DNA of 64,000 nucleotides from Clusia tigrina (lineage: Eukaryota > Arthropoda > Insecta > Diptera > Clusiidae), in assembly GCA_920105625.2 (NCBI GenBank), contig OV050030.1:428078240-428142239 (forward strand), read 5' to 3'. A program made the position numbers and the translations under genes. This document shows positions 36,257 to 49,879 of the stretch, one piece after another. A model generated the notes under the pieces. That model did no database searches. It saw only the letters and a program-made list of their open reading frames with translations, and was not told the DNA's origin. Position 1 is the stretch's first letter. The number at the start of each line of letters is the position of its first letter.

Positions 36257-37014
36257 GTTCTTAGCACCAAAAAACAAAAACGGAAAAGGATGCAAACTCA
36301 GTACGAAATGATGAACTCGGTGATCAAACAGTGATAAAATGACTTCGCCAAGTTTTGTCGCTATATTCGCATATAGTTTTAATAATATAATTTTTTAAAT
36401 TTGTTGATTATGTTTTCCAGAGAAATATTGGTGGGCCGATGCATACTCTACTTGGAGTTTTTATATAGTGACGACATACTCGTAGGTTCCTCAGTACTCA
36501 TGAAACATGACTAAACGATGCATTCAAATCGTAAGAGCTGTTGTGGCTGTCTTCTACTGGTATAACGTCCTCGAAGCGGTTGGAAATGCAAACAGAAAAA
36601 GTACGCAACACTACAGTACAGTTGTGACTTCAAAGCAGCAGTGATAAATGTTTACTTAGATGCACTCGTAGAGCAGTTTTGCACCGCTGCCACTGTCTCC
36701 AGGTGGAATAGAGGATCACTTACAAATCGTGTAGGCAGCTCCTGACCTCATTATATCGCATATTTGTTGATTATCACACCAGCCAGGAGTCTAACAGCAG
36801 TACGACATCCCGACAGTGTTGTCAGAATTCCTCGATCCATTCTCCCAATCATTCAGAAAACAGCACCACGAGCCTTGTCACCAAGTCACCCTATAAGCAG
36901 TTTGTTTACATTGACTGGGATTTTGAGCGCTCGCTCCCAGCATGAACAGAATGGCGCAGCCCGCTCTCGGCTCGCAGCAATGTCCTCTGTGTGCTTGAAT
37001 GGAGTGTACGCATG

Positions 37015-37710
37015 TGTTGGTGAGTGGCCGCACAAGCCCCGCCCTTTTCAGTGGCAACGCAGCGCACACATCACCACTACACACCACAGAGCTTCCCTGC
37101 ACGGCACTGCCCTCCTCGTGCTGCCGTGCGGCAATCGCTGAACCGGTCTCGACTTGTGCCTGAGCAACCTGAGCAACGTGCAACGCCAGTTCGCTTGTTT
37201 ATTGCCACCTTTGCGTTTCGGCCGAGCGCTCGTGTTCGCTTGCTTCGTCCCGGGTTCCGGCAGTTGAGTTTGTTGCGTGCTGCTAACGGCGTACAACGGT
37301 AGACGACGGCAAACTTTGGCGGCGTCGAGCAGCCTTTGCGCTAACGAGGAATTCAGATTTCGACACCCGGTCGTGGCAGTTGCACGTCCTGAGAACTAGC
37401 GCAAGGCTTCTGTGAAAGCGTGTTTTGTGAGTGTGGAGCCTTAAAAGCAAACTTTTGTGTGTGAATTCCAAGAAGTGCATCAACAATTTTTGAAAGACTT
37501 TTTGAATATTTTTCCAAGACGCATTCCGTGCTGCTGTGATTTTGTGTGATTCCAAAATATTTTGGAAAAATCGAAGCTTTCGTTCTACGAACAAAGAACA
37601 AAACAAAAAACAAAAAAAAACTTAAAAAAAATTTCTGTGAATTTTTAAGATAATAAAAAAAAATATTATTACCAAAAAATTTAAATAAACGACAAGACTA
37701 CCTGGAGAAA
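37015..37710 (+). other. Rx: probable Rx promoter-proximal region and 5' leader (ATG-free)
   Basis: No ATG occurs on the + strand between the one at 37012-37014 and the Rx start at 37711. That is 696 bp in which about ten would be expected. Such depletion is typical of a long 5' UTR under selection against upstream starts. The last 150 bp are very A-rich (caaaacaaaaaacaaaa), as in many fly leaders. A TCAGT initiator-like word at 37048-37052 is a possible cap site, but no TATA box or good downstream promoter element is seen, so the start is unresolved. Confidence 0.5.
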
Positions 37711-38056
37711 ATGGACATAAAAACGACCCCGCCTCCACTGGCAGGCAATCCACCTGCCACTGTTACTCCCCCCAGTGCAAGTACGTCGCCAGCCACGCCC
37801 CTCTCACCAGTCAGCGCCATTGCGGGCATGTCCGAAGTACAAAAGCAGACGTTCCAGCACATCTTCGAGAAGCTGGTCAGCAACAGCGGCGGCAACGCCA
37901 AGTTCGCCCCCAAGGAACTGGAGCACTTCCGAAATTTGCTGGAGAATGTGCGCGATACGAAAAACCTGCAAGTGATCGTGGAGAAGTTCAAGAACCTGGA
38001 GCAATTCGAGCAGTGCTACTTGAGTGGTGGCAACAACAACTCCCTGATGGCAGAAG
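37711..38056 (+). CDS. Rx: Rx coding exon 1
   Basis: Encodes residues 1-115 plus the first base of codon 116. It begins with a Pro/Ser/Thr-rich stretch ([12 protein letters not shown]), then about 75 residues with amphipathic-helix character ([38 protein letters not shown]). The donor AAG|GTACGAGT fits the consensus well and the phase matches exon 2. The 115-residue extension before the octapeptide is not part of the standard vertebrate Rax layout. The link to exon 2 rests on phase and splice signals, not on a transcript. Confidence 0.75.
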
Positions 38057-39244
38057 GTACGAGTATATCACGCCGTGGTTTTCAAATCACTTTCCATTTT
38101 ATGTTTCCTTCTTGTGTTGTGCTGTGTTCCGTCGGGAAAGCAAATTGGGTTATTTTAATGAAGAAAGATGTTCGTAGAACACTCCTTTCCTGTTCAAAAT
38201 GGCTCATGGTGCACAACGTAGGTAAAAGTTGGAAATCATGTTGAAAGTTTTCGATTAGATCTTCAAATAAAAATTATGAATGTTGCCTGCTTAAACCCCT
38301 CATAGCTAAGTGTGAAAGATAGAACCTAGTATAACGAGATCCCGCTTAAGTGGGCCTCGAAGACACCACCCCACAATTGCAAAAGTATCATGTTGTTCAA
38401 AGAACTGCGGAGTAACTTAATCGCCATCACAATGAGCCATAATATGTGCTTAAGTGTGCTTTTGCGTAGAAGGCTGCCACTCCTACCTAACTCAATCGCC
38501 GCACGGTGGTAGTAGTCAATCAGGACCCTTTGAACACTTTTTTATTGTGACCTTTGAATGTGCCCAGTGAACGAATGCCGACTTCCTGGCATAATTCTAC
38601 AAAAGCTGAAGCATGCAGTGAAGTAGTGAAGAGAAGAGACATTCCCCAGATCACATCGCATTTCTAGAATTACGGATTCTAATGGTCTGTTGCTGGTGGA
38701 TCATGCCCAGTTTTGGGTTTATGATGAAGCGAATATAAGTAATCATTAACGAACAGGTCGCCTGATTTAAAACGTTTGATCTCTTGTATAGATACCGATC
38801 GGGTGGCCTTCTTATGTAATTACTTTCATCACCTGCTTCCATTGGTTCTTACTCCGCATCTGCCTTAACAGTTTTCAGTTCCTTATTCTCTTTGGTGTGT
38901 ACTTGACCTGGCTTCCAGATCTGGTCAGTGACTTACATTTAGAATCGAATTGTATGAGAGGAGAGATTACGTAGCTGAACATTTCGGCTAACGTGCTGGA
39001 ACTGAAAACCTCCCAAAGGATTAATTTGGAACTCGATCATTTGAGTGCAAATAAGAGATTCACATTTTGAACTTAAGACCTCCTGGAAGCCCACACTCTG
39101 AATCAAGAACTTAGATGCTGGTGTTTTAATACGTATATTTGATGATGATCTTGCTTCCAGAGCTATGCTACATTGTTTAAATGAAAGCCTCAGTATCTAG
39201 TAATCATTCCAACACCTTGCTGTCATAATCAATTATGGTGTAAG

Positions 39245-39276
<32 letters not shown>

Positions 39277-42200
39277 TCTGAAACCACTTAGAAAATTGTT
39301 TGTTTATTTGAGAGATATGCACGTTCCCTTATGTGTGTGTCCAGAGTAGGAAGATCAATTATCTCTAAACTGGAGATAGACTATTCTTCTGTTTTCATCT
39401 GGGAGTTTGTCTTCCTTTCCCGCTGTCTGTCTCTCTCTCTCTCTCTCTCTCCCTCTCTCTATCACTCTCTTTATTACCTCTATTTATCAATAAATAGCCG
39501 ACTATATCCAAAGGTCCATTGACCAGGTTCACGCACTCGAAAACTATTCCCTGCTCCAGGTTAACTCTATCCCCTTGCTTTGATTTGCGAAGGTCGCTTC
39601 TTTGGTGGGATTTTGAAATACTCTAATATGATCTCTCCAAATTGAGAAATGGACAAATTTTCTAGGTTTCGAGGCTGGTATTGTCAATATTCGCATCTCT
39701 GCCGTGTTGGATGGTTGTACTATTTCTAAAACAAAGCGCTCAGACACAAGGAGATGAAAGTAGGTGTTGTGAATTGTGGAAATTCAAAAGCATGACTAAA
39801 TCTGGGACTCCAAGCAGAGTCACAGACTTAGTCATGCTTTTGACTTTCAACCACGAGAACTATGCCATTTCTTAGAGAGGATAAAAAGAGTTTCTTTCTC
39901 CCACCGTCCTTAGAACACTTTTGATAAGTCACTTTTTTTTGTGAAGATCCTAATTAGGGAATCAGTTAAAGAATTTCGGGCCACAAAAGTCACTGCAAAT
40001 GACCTTCGCCATCATAGTCACATTCTTTCTCCAGTAGAACAGACAAGTATATCGAATTTTTTAATCGTTTTGCATGAAGTCTTGGTGGGATCCTCTAGCA
40101 AACCTGCCTCGTTATAATAGCAGCATAGAGAATTGTGCGGCTGATATTAATCTTAGATGTCATCCAGATAACCCATGATAGGTGGGATAGTTCAGCTATA
40201 TCGGGGCCGAATTAGTAGACTAAACAGCCATGGACCCAAAGATCTCAATAAAAAAATGAATGTGGGGGGGATTTTTGCTTAGTCCGAGGACCAGCAGAAA
40301 TTTTGGTTGTTGCATTTCGTTACTGGGGGAAGCTGGGTGGGTCAGGATAATTAGGAAAAATGGTTCCAACTTCTCTGCGAATGTTCGTCAGAAATTCATA
40401 GACTAGAAACATACTTTCAAAACTATCAGGCCTTATGGATCTCCATACAAGCACTATCAGAGGCCACTAAAAATACATCTCAGACGCATTGAATCGCGAT
40501 ATTAGCGGTTTTCCACATGGTGCCAGATTGGGTCGCTTCCAATCCTACCAAACCACATTGAATCCATCAAATTTCCTTGCCATACATCCTTTTTATCATT
40601 TTTGATGGACCCATTATTTCGGAGTTAAGGCATTAACTCTTCCAAAGGGTTGACCACACTTCCTCCTCCTCCTCTAAATTCTATTGCCATCCTCCAGTCC
40701 ATCGGTAATAGTTGCTATGAGAATCCTGATTTGTAGCACGCTGCGTGCACCCTCAATAAGACGAAATGTGCTATAAATCCATACGAGTATTGTTTGGCAT
40801 ATGCTTCCCCAAACTCTTCCCTGCTGATCCTTCTGTTAGCTGCAGCAACACAGAAACATTTACAACAACATCAGCCGAAATAATCTAAACATGTGCCTTG
40901 ATTGAATTAACAGAAATTGCGGCCGGTCACGCAGGGCCTTCCAGTGGACGCACTTGTTCACAGGAATGTTTCGCTTGGTTGGGGGAAAACAGCACTCCAA
41001 ATAATTCGCAAATGAGAGCAAATTGCGAGGGGCGCCGAAGCAAAAACTCAGCAACAATGCAAGTAATTAAAAGCGCTTTTATAATTTCGCCAATCTGCCT
41101 CGCTGCATTCGACCACTGCGCCCCCTGCCCCCAGACCTCAGCCTGCTCCTCCTGCTGCTGCTGCTAAGTGCTCCTAATGTTTGCCTAAAAATTTGTGCAA
41201 CTTTTGTTGTTGTTGTGTTGGTGGCGGTGTTGCCAGCAATATTTGCCAACAATTTAGGTCAATAATTAACAATTTAAACACGCGCCACGCGAAATGCTCT
41301 CCAAGCACACGCACACACACACACACACGCAGGAGGGCTGCGCCGTCGAGCACGCATGCAAGTGCAGCACTGCATTAGCGGCAGCTGCCGCGGCCGCCAT
41401 TTTGCGCGACGTACCTCATGACAGCCGCCTATCATGACAAATTGTCATAAAAGCGATTTCAGGTTCTAGATAAAATTTGCGATTTCCACATGCATTTTCG
41501 TGTACTAATAAAAATCGTTGCAATACTCGTGTGGGCAGGGGGTGGGGCACGGGTGCACGCCTCAGCTTAATTACGGTCTTTACCTTGTTAAAAAACAAAC
41601 ATGTCGCATAAATGCCAACAGAGAAAAGTGGCGCGGTGTGTTGAGTGCAGGTGAGTGGTTGGAGCAGAGGCAGGAGCAGGATCAGGTGGTGCAGGCAGAA
41701 GTGGTCGAGGAGGAGGTGGAGGAAATTGCTTACAAATTTACAGCAGTCGGCTGCGTGTGGATAATTGTCTTCATTACTTTAATTGTGTAATTTGGAGTTT
41801 TTAATTTAATGGAATTGAGTGACTTACTCGCAAATTTGATTAAAAATGGCACACGTGATGCACAGACATGCACTCAGTGACTCCCTAATTCATTCGTCCA
41901 ATCATTCATTCTGTCTGCCATTCATTGATTCAGGAAGTCAGGCATTCTTCGAATCATTTCCTCATTCTCTCTGTCCTTTGCTCTCACTTCATTGCATACA
42001 TTTATTTTCTCTCTATCTCATTAATGCAGAGATGCAGTCATTCATTCATTTAAGTGATTTCTCTTCCAGATGCTGACATGGCGCTGAAGGATACGGCTCG
42101 CAAGTTCGGACCCGGTGGGCAGACTTTAACGCCGCGGCACACCATTGACGCCATCTTGGGTCTGAAGAATCGCGCAGAGGGTGCTGAAGGTGAGTGCTGA

Positions 42201-45200
42201 AGCAGGTGAAAGCCTGGGTAATAGATGTAGATTTAATATTCCAAGGAGTACCAGCACCGCGGCCCATAAGGACCTATTGTGCTAAGCCCTATGATTCACT
42301 CTAACCTTGGGCTTTTTATAAATTGAAGCACTTTGGAAGGTTGAAGTCTCCAATTTGTGGGACGGTCTGTGAAGAACTCCCCCAGAAATTTTAATCTCTT
42401 ACTTTTGATCGTTGGACACTCACATGAAATGTGTTCTGATGTTTCCGAGTTGTGTCCACAGAATCCGCAGTCAGAAATGTCCGACAGACCTATGTTATAA
42501 AGGTGATACCTTAAGCAACAGTGTCCTGTCAGGTATCCCAGTAGAGTCCTAAAACTGTTCGTGGTTCAAGGTTAGTATGCTTTTGGAGATACTACGGTTG
42601 GGGGTCAGAAATCTCTTTCCCTGTCTTTGGCCAGGATCATGCTGCCATTGAGTAGCTATCTGAGTTTCTTCCCATTTCCTAAGTAAGTCTGCAGAGTGGC
42701 ACGTAGCCACGCCGCAGAAAGGTTCAGGGCCAATGAGTGAACGGAGCCTCTTATCGCGAGCCAGTCCGTCCTTTCATTCCCAGCGTGGCCTTCATGTCCA
42801 GGCACCCCACAAAGTGTGACACTGTTGTCTGGGTGATAACCAAGAATCTTTATACACAAGATTCGCCAAATAGAACTTTTTTCTGTCTGCTTTAGGGACG
42901 TCATTAGTTGGTTGATTGGTTCAGGTGGCTTATCCACGGCTACCCTGCGTGAATCACAATAAGCGCCTTAGCGCCGTTTTATAACTACAACCCCTCCTAA
43001 ACGCTGGGAAAAAGATGGGTTGTTAACTAGATCTTTGTAGAATTTAGGTATTTTAGGAGATGCTTCGGTTTTACAGCAGAGAGGTCGGATAGTCCTGCTA
43101 GAAACTAGTTTCCCAGGGCTCTATTTCTTGCGGCCGCCAGAGCTGCGAAAGTGCGTTATTGTTTCTCTCTCATCCGAGTCCTTACAACTTCTACAATGGG
43201 TATTGAAGGGTCTGTGCATTATCTCCGCATGCGTGCCTTCTAGCTAGTGACCTGTAAAAACCGCCGTTAGTCGGCTGGTGTCTCTACGCTCCCTGTTTAT
43301 AAGATCCTTTGACCTAGCTATATTGTAGACTGGCCAGGTCGGCCGGAATGTAATGCTGAGAATAACACGAACGAAAAATTATGCAAAGTAGTACGAAAAG
43401 AAAAATCAGGAAATCCTTTCTACATTGTTGTTCAGAGTGAAGAGACTACGAGCAACAACAACACCAGGAGGAGAAAACTGTCACTCAGCCTTCTCCTGAA
43501 CCTGGGCCTAGCATGGTCATACCTAATATACTCATACTTGCGATCACTCACTCAGTCAACCATCAGAGACTTCAGTAAAGGTGGTCTCTCTCTCTCTTTC
43601 TCTCTCGTAAACGGGTTTATATGCTCGCACGCTTCCCTTGGATTAAATGCTTCAATTATGTGGAATCAGGACTCAGTTGACTTAATTACACTTTCATAGA
43701 ATTTGTGATTGCTTTAAACAAAGCGGCAACAACAATGACAGCAATAATTATACAAAAGCATTACAGCCACTAACACACACACACTCACTCGACACACACT
43801 CATACAACACATTACACTTACACACACACTCACACACAATAAGAGCCATGCTAATGCAGTTTAATTAGTTTTGACATTGTTTAATAGAGAGTTCCATGCA
43901 ATGCCTGCGAGGGGGGTTCAAATTGCAGTTGAATCTAAATGGGCGCGTGTGTGAGTGTATGCGTGCCTGTGTGTGAGTGTGTAATTGTCAAAATTACATT
44001 TGAATTTCTTGTTGGCTGTTTGCTAAGCGAGTCATGTCATTTAATTACGCAACAGAACTCATGTTTAATTATGCCTAATGAGTGATCTAATTAAGTGTGG
44101 TGCATGAGTGTGCGTGTGCGTGTGTGTGCGTGTGTGTGCTTGAGTGTATCTCAATCCAAACACATCGATTGTTAATTAAATTTATTTCTGTGGTAACAAA
44201 ATTGTGTTAGCTCGGATAAAATCAGACAACAAAGGAAATCAGGGAGTTCATTGACAGCACTTAAAAAGCTCCAAGGATCAAATTAATTCTCAGTTTGTAT
44301 GACGAAGGAAGCGATCGATTGGAGTGATAAATGTCGTTCCGAATTCTTAGAAGACTCTCTGCAAGATTTACATTTTAAAATTGTCGGCGTTCCAAAATTT
44401 GGCCAACATTATTGAGAACTGTGTAATCCTTAGGATGATGGCCATCAGTTTTGAAGTCTTAAATTGGCATTGTAGTATTGAATGGGGAAAAGAGGCGTTT
44501 CATCTTTGATGATTATTCAGTATCTAAAAGTCAGTCAAAGACAGAAGAAGCGAATTGTGGCTCATTTATTCAGGTAGTGTCAGTTTAAGTCCCTTTAAAT
44601 TTGGAATCAGAAGTCAGCGGCATTCAAATGATGTCAGCTGGAGTCATTGAAGATCAATAAAATGAATTGAAATGGGCTTCAACCACGTTGGGCAATCAAG
44701 CACGGCACCATATAAACCTCAATTCTGTAAATCAATCGGACAGGTCTGAATCGATGTCTCAAATACGTGCCCTGTGATTGGTGAGATCTCAAATTACTGT
44801 AATACTAGGTAGGTAGGTAAGGCGGCCGCCCAAAGGACGCACTTAGGCCAACATTGGCCCTTTGCGATACCGCATGAGACATCAGGTTCCATCCCTTTCA
44901 ATACCTGTAATACTTAGTAAGAAATAAATTGGCTTCTTTACTCAACTGCTTTTGAAGGAGCCTCCTCATTATCTTTAGTAGCCACATTCTTCAGATTCTA
45001 ATTCTGGCATTACTCACTAAGAACAATCAACAACAATACGACCTGAAAACACGTCGGAGTCGACAGCTGCTTCTTTTGTTATCCGACCAACACTGTGATT
45101 TGAATCATTAAATATGTCGATGACACTCGATCCTGCAGAGTCTTCTTGTAATGTAGTCGAATATTGTTCCTGCTTTTTTGAAATAACTTTTACTGGCTTC

Positions 45201-48200
45201 AAATCTTTCCAACTACTCGTACCTCATATAATCTTTAGTTCTTCTCAATGACTGCAACAACTGTGAATGTGAGTCCGCACTGAAAAAGACTGGGTTCATA
45301 TTAATGCTCTTTCAGAGACTCTTAAAGAAGGTAGTCATGGTATACCAGCATCCCCGAAATTCTTCGACATATCATTATCCCAGCATCCCCCAAATTCTTC
45401 GACATATCATTATCCCAGCATCTCCCAAATTCTTCGACATACCATTATCCCAGCATCTCCCAAATTCTTCGACATATCATTCTCCTAGCATCCCCCAAAT
45501 TCTCCGACATATCATTCTCCTAGCATCTCCTACCGTCCTTGACGGTATCAGGTTTTCTAGAAAAAAAGAATCGGGAGGTTCCTTCATCACATTGGTAGAA
45601 ACCGAAACTCTTTACCGAACACTACTCAAGGAAATCTTGAGTATAATAAGGAGTACGATTGCTCTCAAGATTTCCACACTTCATTTACAAGGCTTGAAAT
45701 TAAAAAACGTGAAGCGAATCCTGGAATAAAGGCTGAAGTTATCGCTGCTATGCCGTATGTAGTCATGTCCAAGCCTAGGCTTGGAGTATTCAAACATCCA
45801 CAAACAAAGTATTCAAACATCCACAATGCTTGAGTCCTCTGTTAGACTGTTAATCTATTCTAATCCGGCATGGAGCGCTAACCAGACCATGATCCCCGGC
45901 ACAGAACTCTGTTCCTACAATCAGCATATTCCAGATTATTTGTTTTCCGCACTCTCAGCGCTCTTTCTGATGACTGGCAAGGCACCGCGTGGTCGTTGCT
46001 TTAGTGAGCCTCCCATGTTCATGCAACGCCACCACCGCTGGCTTCTCATTATTAAATGAAATATGTTGATGAAGCCAACTGCACACCACAGCCTCATGCA
46101 AATTATCGCCTTCACAACTTATTACAGTAAACGACAGCGACATTTGCCCGGAAAACAGGCAAAAGGCTCCCTTCGCAACTCATAATCAAAGCGATTATTT
46201 TCGCATTAGGAACCGTTTCTGCACACGGCATAACAAACAAAGTTGCAAAAAATGTTGTGACAACTGCGACAACAATAACGCAACCACACGAGCAACCCTC
46301 CAGCTCGACGACTGCAGCTGTACAATCCACCCACCCACTGAGCTCGTTAAGCACGGAGGAGGAATGCACAAACTCATTCCCGAAAGACGATTTGTCGTGA
46401 CGCGCTCGAACGGCAACCGAGTCAGCTCGGAGGAAGGAAACCCAAAGAAACTGGTTGGAGGAGGTAATCATAATCACATAAGGTTCATGTCCAAGTTAAG
46501 TTGATAAGGAAGCACAGTTTCTGCCGGCTGCCAATCGATTTCAATTACATTTGCCTGCAGAGCGTGTTGCAAATGTGGCAAATGCTGCTGCAGCGTGCAC
46601 GGAGAAGAGCACGACAGTGGGCCGCACAAGCGCAAGGAACTAAATGCGGTCATATCCGGGCGGGAGACAAGATGCGAAAAGGTCCTCCCTCTCAAGCACC
46701 GAGCAACAAAATCGAATGTGCCGAGGTATGAGCAATAATGTGGTTATGGTGGAGGAGACGAGAAGAGAGGAGATCATAGAAGAGAGGGACATAAATAAAT
46801 ACTCGTAAATAGGAAAAATTAAATAAAATTGGCAAAAACAAAGGGAAGTGATGAAAAGCAGCGTTGGACCAGGAGTTGTGGTTCCTTCGATTCTGATTTC
46901 AGTTGCTCGTATTCACACAGAAAAAGAGAATTAGAGAAAGCTCCTTTCATCTTTTCTATTCCATCCATTGCCTTCATTACATTGCATGGGTTCTGGTCCA
47001 CAGGCCCTGGAAAAATGCGGCGTGTGAGTCAGCCAGATTTTCTTGTGTGTTCACCGTGTCCTTTTGATTGGTACAGACTCCAAGGAAACATTCGAAGTTG
47101 TTGATGAATCATTCGCCAACTCTCCTTTGCTTTGGGTGAAGTAAAGAACCTCATTCCCAAGAAGCAGATAATACTCTCTCTCTCTCCTACATGGGCCTGG
47201 CAGAGGTTTCACGGCTTAACTTGCGACTGTGGAGTTCCCATGTGTCCCTTGTGTGCCGCCATAGAGACCTGACTTTCTAAGAAGATGCTCACAGATTCCA
47301 ATACAAGTGCTGACTGCGTCAGTCCCTCATTGGCAGTATTGGCCAAGGTACTTCCAAGCCACCTTCGCCCAGTAGAAAGAAAGTCAAACGTACTCAGGCC
47401 CACCTGACTGGGTGTAGGGTGACGAGCACAGATGCAGATTGGAGGAAACAAGTGCGAAAAGAATCGCTGCAAATCGGCAAACACAATCGCGCAATTATAT
47501 TAGCACTTTCCCACTTTCCCACTTCCCACTTGCCACTTCCCACTTCCCACTTGCGCTCTCTGTGTGGGTGGGCGCCGAAGTGCCTTTGGTGGCATTCCAC
47601 TTTAATAGAGCGTGGCACAGTTGGAGGGCGTGTGGCCCTGAGCAGCGCGGTTAGGCAGGCAGCCGCCGTCCCTGGGCTGCACTTTAACAGATTTAGATGC
47701 ACGACAACTGATAAGGGCGCAATTTTGATGGAAACCTGCAAGGATTAAGGCACTTTCTTCGTGCTGTTGGAACAGTTGCTGAATACGACCACAAGTTGGT
47801 GAGTGGGGGTGATCAGGTGGTGTTGGTGGTGGGCCGGGCTGGTGCGTGTTTACATTATTTGCTTATTTTTTGGCAATTTAAAGTTTTATTTGATTTCTTA
47901 AAAAAAGTTTTGCATTGGTTTCTTTTTTCAATTTTTTTCTGTGGTGTTGCGGGGTTAAAGCGAGGATTTGTAAACGGATTAAAGGCGGATTTGCGCCGGT
48001 GCCAGACGGCGATGTCGTCCTTAAGGCAACAACTGCCAGCACTGGGCGTGTCTTTGCGATTTCCTGTGCAGATCTTTGTCTGCCGATTGTCACACGCCGC
48101 TAATTTCGCGAGAGCCGCGAACAAGAGAGCGGGTTAATCGTTTATGACGCGTCGACAATTCCTTTCCACTCTTTTCATGTCACTTCAAGCTTCTATTTAT

Positions 48201-49846
48201 TCAAGGTACCCCCAGGGGGAAATGTGACGTGTAGCAATTTAGAGGGTGTATTCAAATTTCGTCGACTTTCTTTAACAATCTTGTGAAGATGAAATTCGTC
48301 CACTGACAAATTTCACCCACGCAAAATCTTGCTTATTCATTTGATTCGTTTGTTTCTATCTTTTGTATGAATCCAATTCTCAATCACGTTAAACTTTCAG
48401 TGGGTTAAAAAGTGATTGAGAATCTTTCATAAAGCAGAGTAACAAACGTCCAAAGCAGAGTAACAAACGTCCAAAGCAGAGTAACAAATGTCCAAAGCAG
48501 AGTAACAAACGTCCAAAGCAGAGTAACAAACGTCCAAAGTGGAGTAACAAATCAGAGAACTACTGTGAACCAAGAAGTTTTTGTTCTGTTGACGAACCCT
48601 GGAATAGCTGAGTTTTACCTCGGCTCCCGACAAGTTCGTGACAATCTAGTGACATCGATTGTGAGTCTCTTGCAATCTGCTATGTGTAGGAGGCCCCCAG
48701 ATAATTGCTCCATACAAGGTCACATACTTCGCTTTTCTAAATTGTCTTTTATAGGTTATCCGCTTAGTTCTGTGTTGTTTCTAAGCGAACTGACTGCTCT
48801 ACTTATTCTATACTTGGCTCCACTTAGATTACTCCGAAATGAAGGATTAAATTCCATAGCTTTGTAAGTCGTGGTTATAGCACTCCACCCCGTAGTGTCT
48901 TTCAATGGCTTCACTTAACTGGGTCCATATTCGTAGTGGCATCACTTTAGTCAGAAATGCCGCCATTATGGAACATAAAACCGCAGGGTTCCACTCCTGT
49001 CACCCGAGGTCGAATCACTCCAAATTTCAAAATATATTCTTCTATGTGATGCAATGTGAAAGAAGCATTTGTTTCGTCACAAGTGAAACACTGAAAAAAT
49101 CGATTGCTATTGCGACTGGAAGTATGTGGATAGATAGATAGATAGATATATTTAAGGGTGTTATACACTGCGATCTGAAAGATCTATTGTGATGCCCCTA
49201 TTTATTTGAAAGATGAGGATAGTCTCATCTATAAATCTTCTGTCAGGTTAATTTTCGACAGAAATTCATATATTTTGGAGGAATCAAGATGAGGGATCTT
49301 GCTCATATCTAAGATATATTCTCCAAAACACCTGTATGTGGATACGGGTGGATAAAGTGGACACAAAGTACGAAGGAGACGATTTTTTTTATAAGCTTTT
49401 AAGGGAACACGGAAACGGGTAAGGAATGCACACTGATGTTCTCTGCAATTCTCTGATTTGTTGGATGCGATCCGTGTATGATCCTATAAACGAATTATGT
49501 ATATTGCGATTGGGCTCTTATTCGATCACTGAATGCCACGATTTGACCCCAGACTGTGATTCAGACACGTTCGTAGATCGCTCAATTTACGTCTCTTCAA
49601 ACATATTCCATGGAATCAATTGTCAGGCTTAGCATGAGATACTTTAAATAAATTAAAAACGCACTTTTATTAACGCTCATTGGGTGATTAAGTGCCTTCT
49701 CCGCCTTCCCGCTTCCCAGCACAATTCGGATTCCGATTGCTCGCACACGCACCCACGGCGTCATGGCAGGTTTAATAATGTGATTAAGTCTAATAAAAAT
49801 CAATTAAAATGGCTACTGTGGGTGTCACTGCGAAACACAGCAACAA

Positions 49847-49879
<33 letters not shown>

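Larger units (their letters stand above)
38057..42069 (+). other. Rx: Rx intron 1 (4.0 kb)
   Basis: GT-AG intron. Its first part holds a LINE tail (38405-38500), a (TAA)n run, a (TC)n tract and the 70-nt hairpin at 39779-39848. The last part, 40780-42060, is unique DNA with (AC)n at 41306-41329 and CATT-rich stretches before the acceptor (ttctcttccag). Confidence 0.7.

Noticed and set aside
1..37000. Search for the Rx neighbours hbn and otp
   Set aside because: No homeodomain-like or other recognisable exon of either gene was seen.
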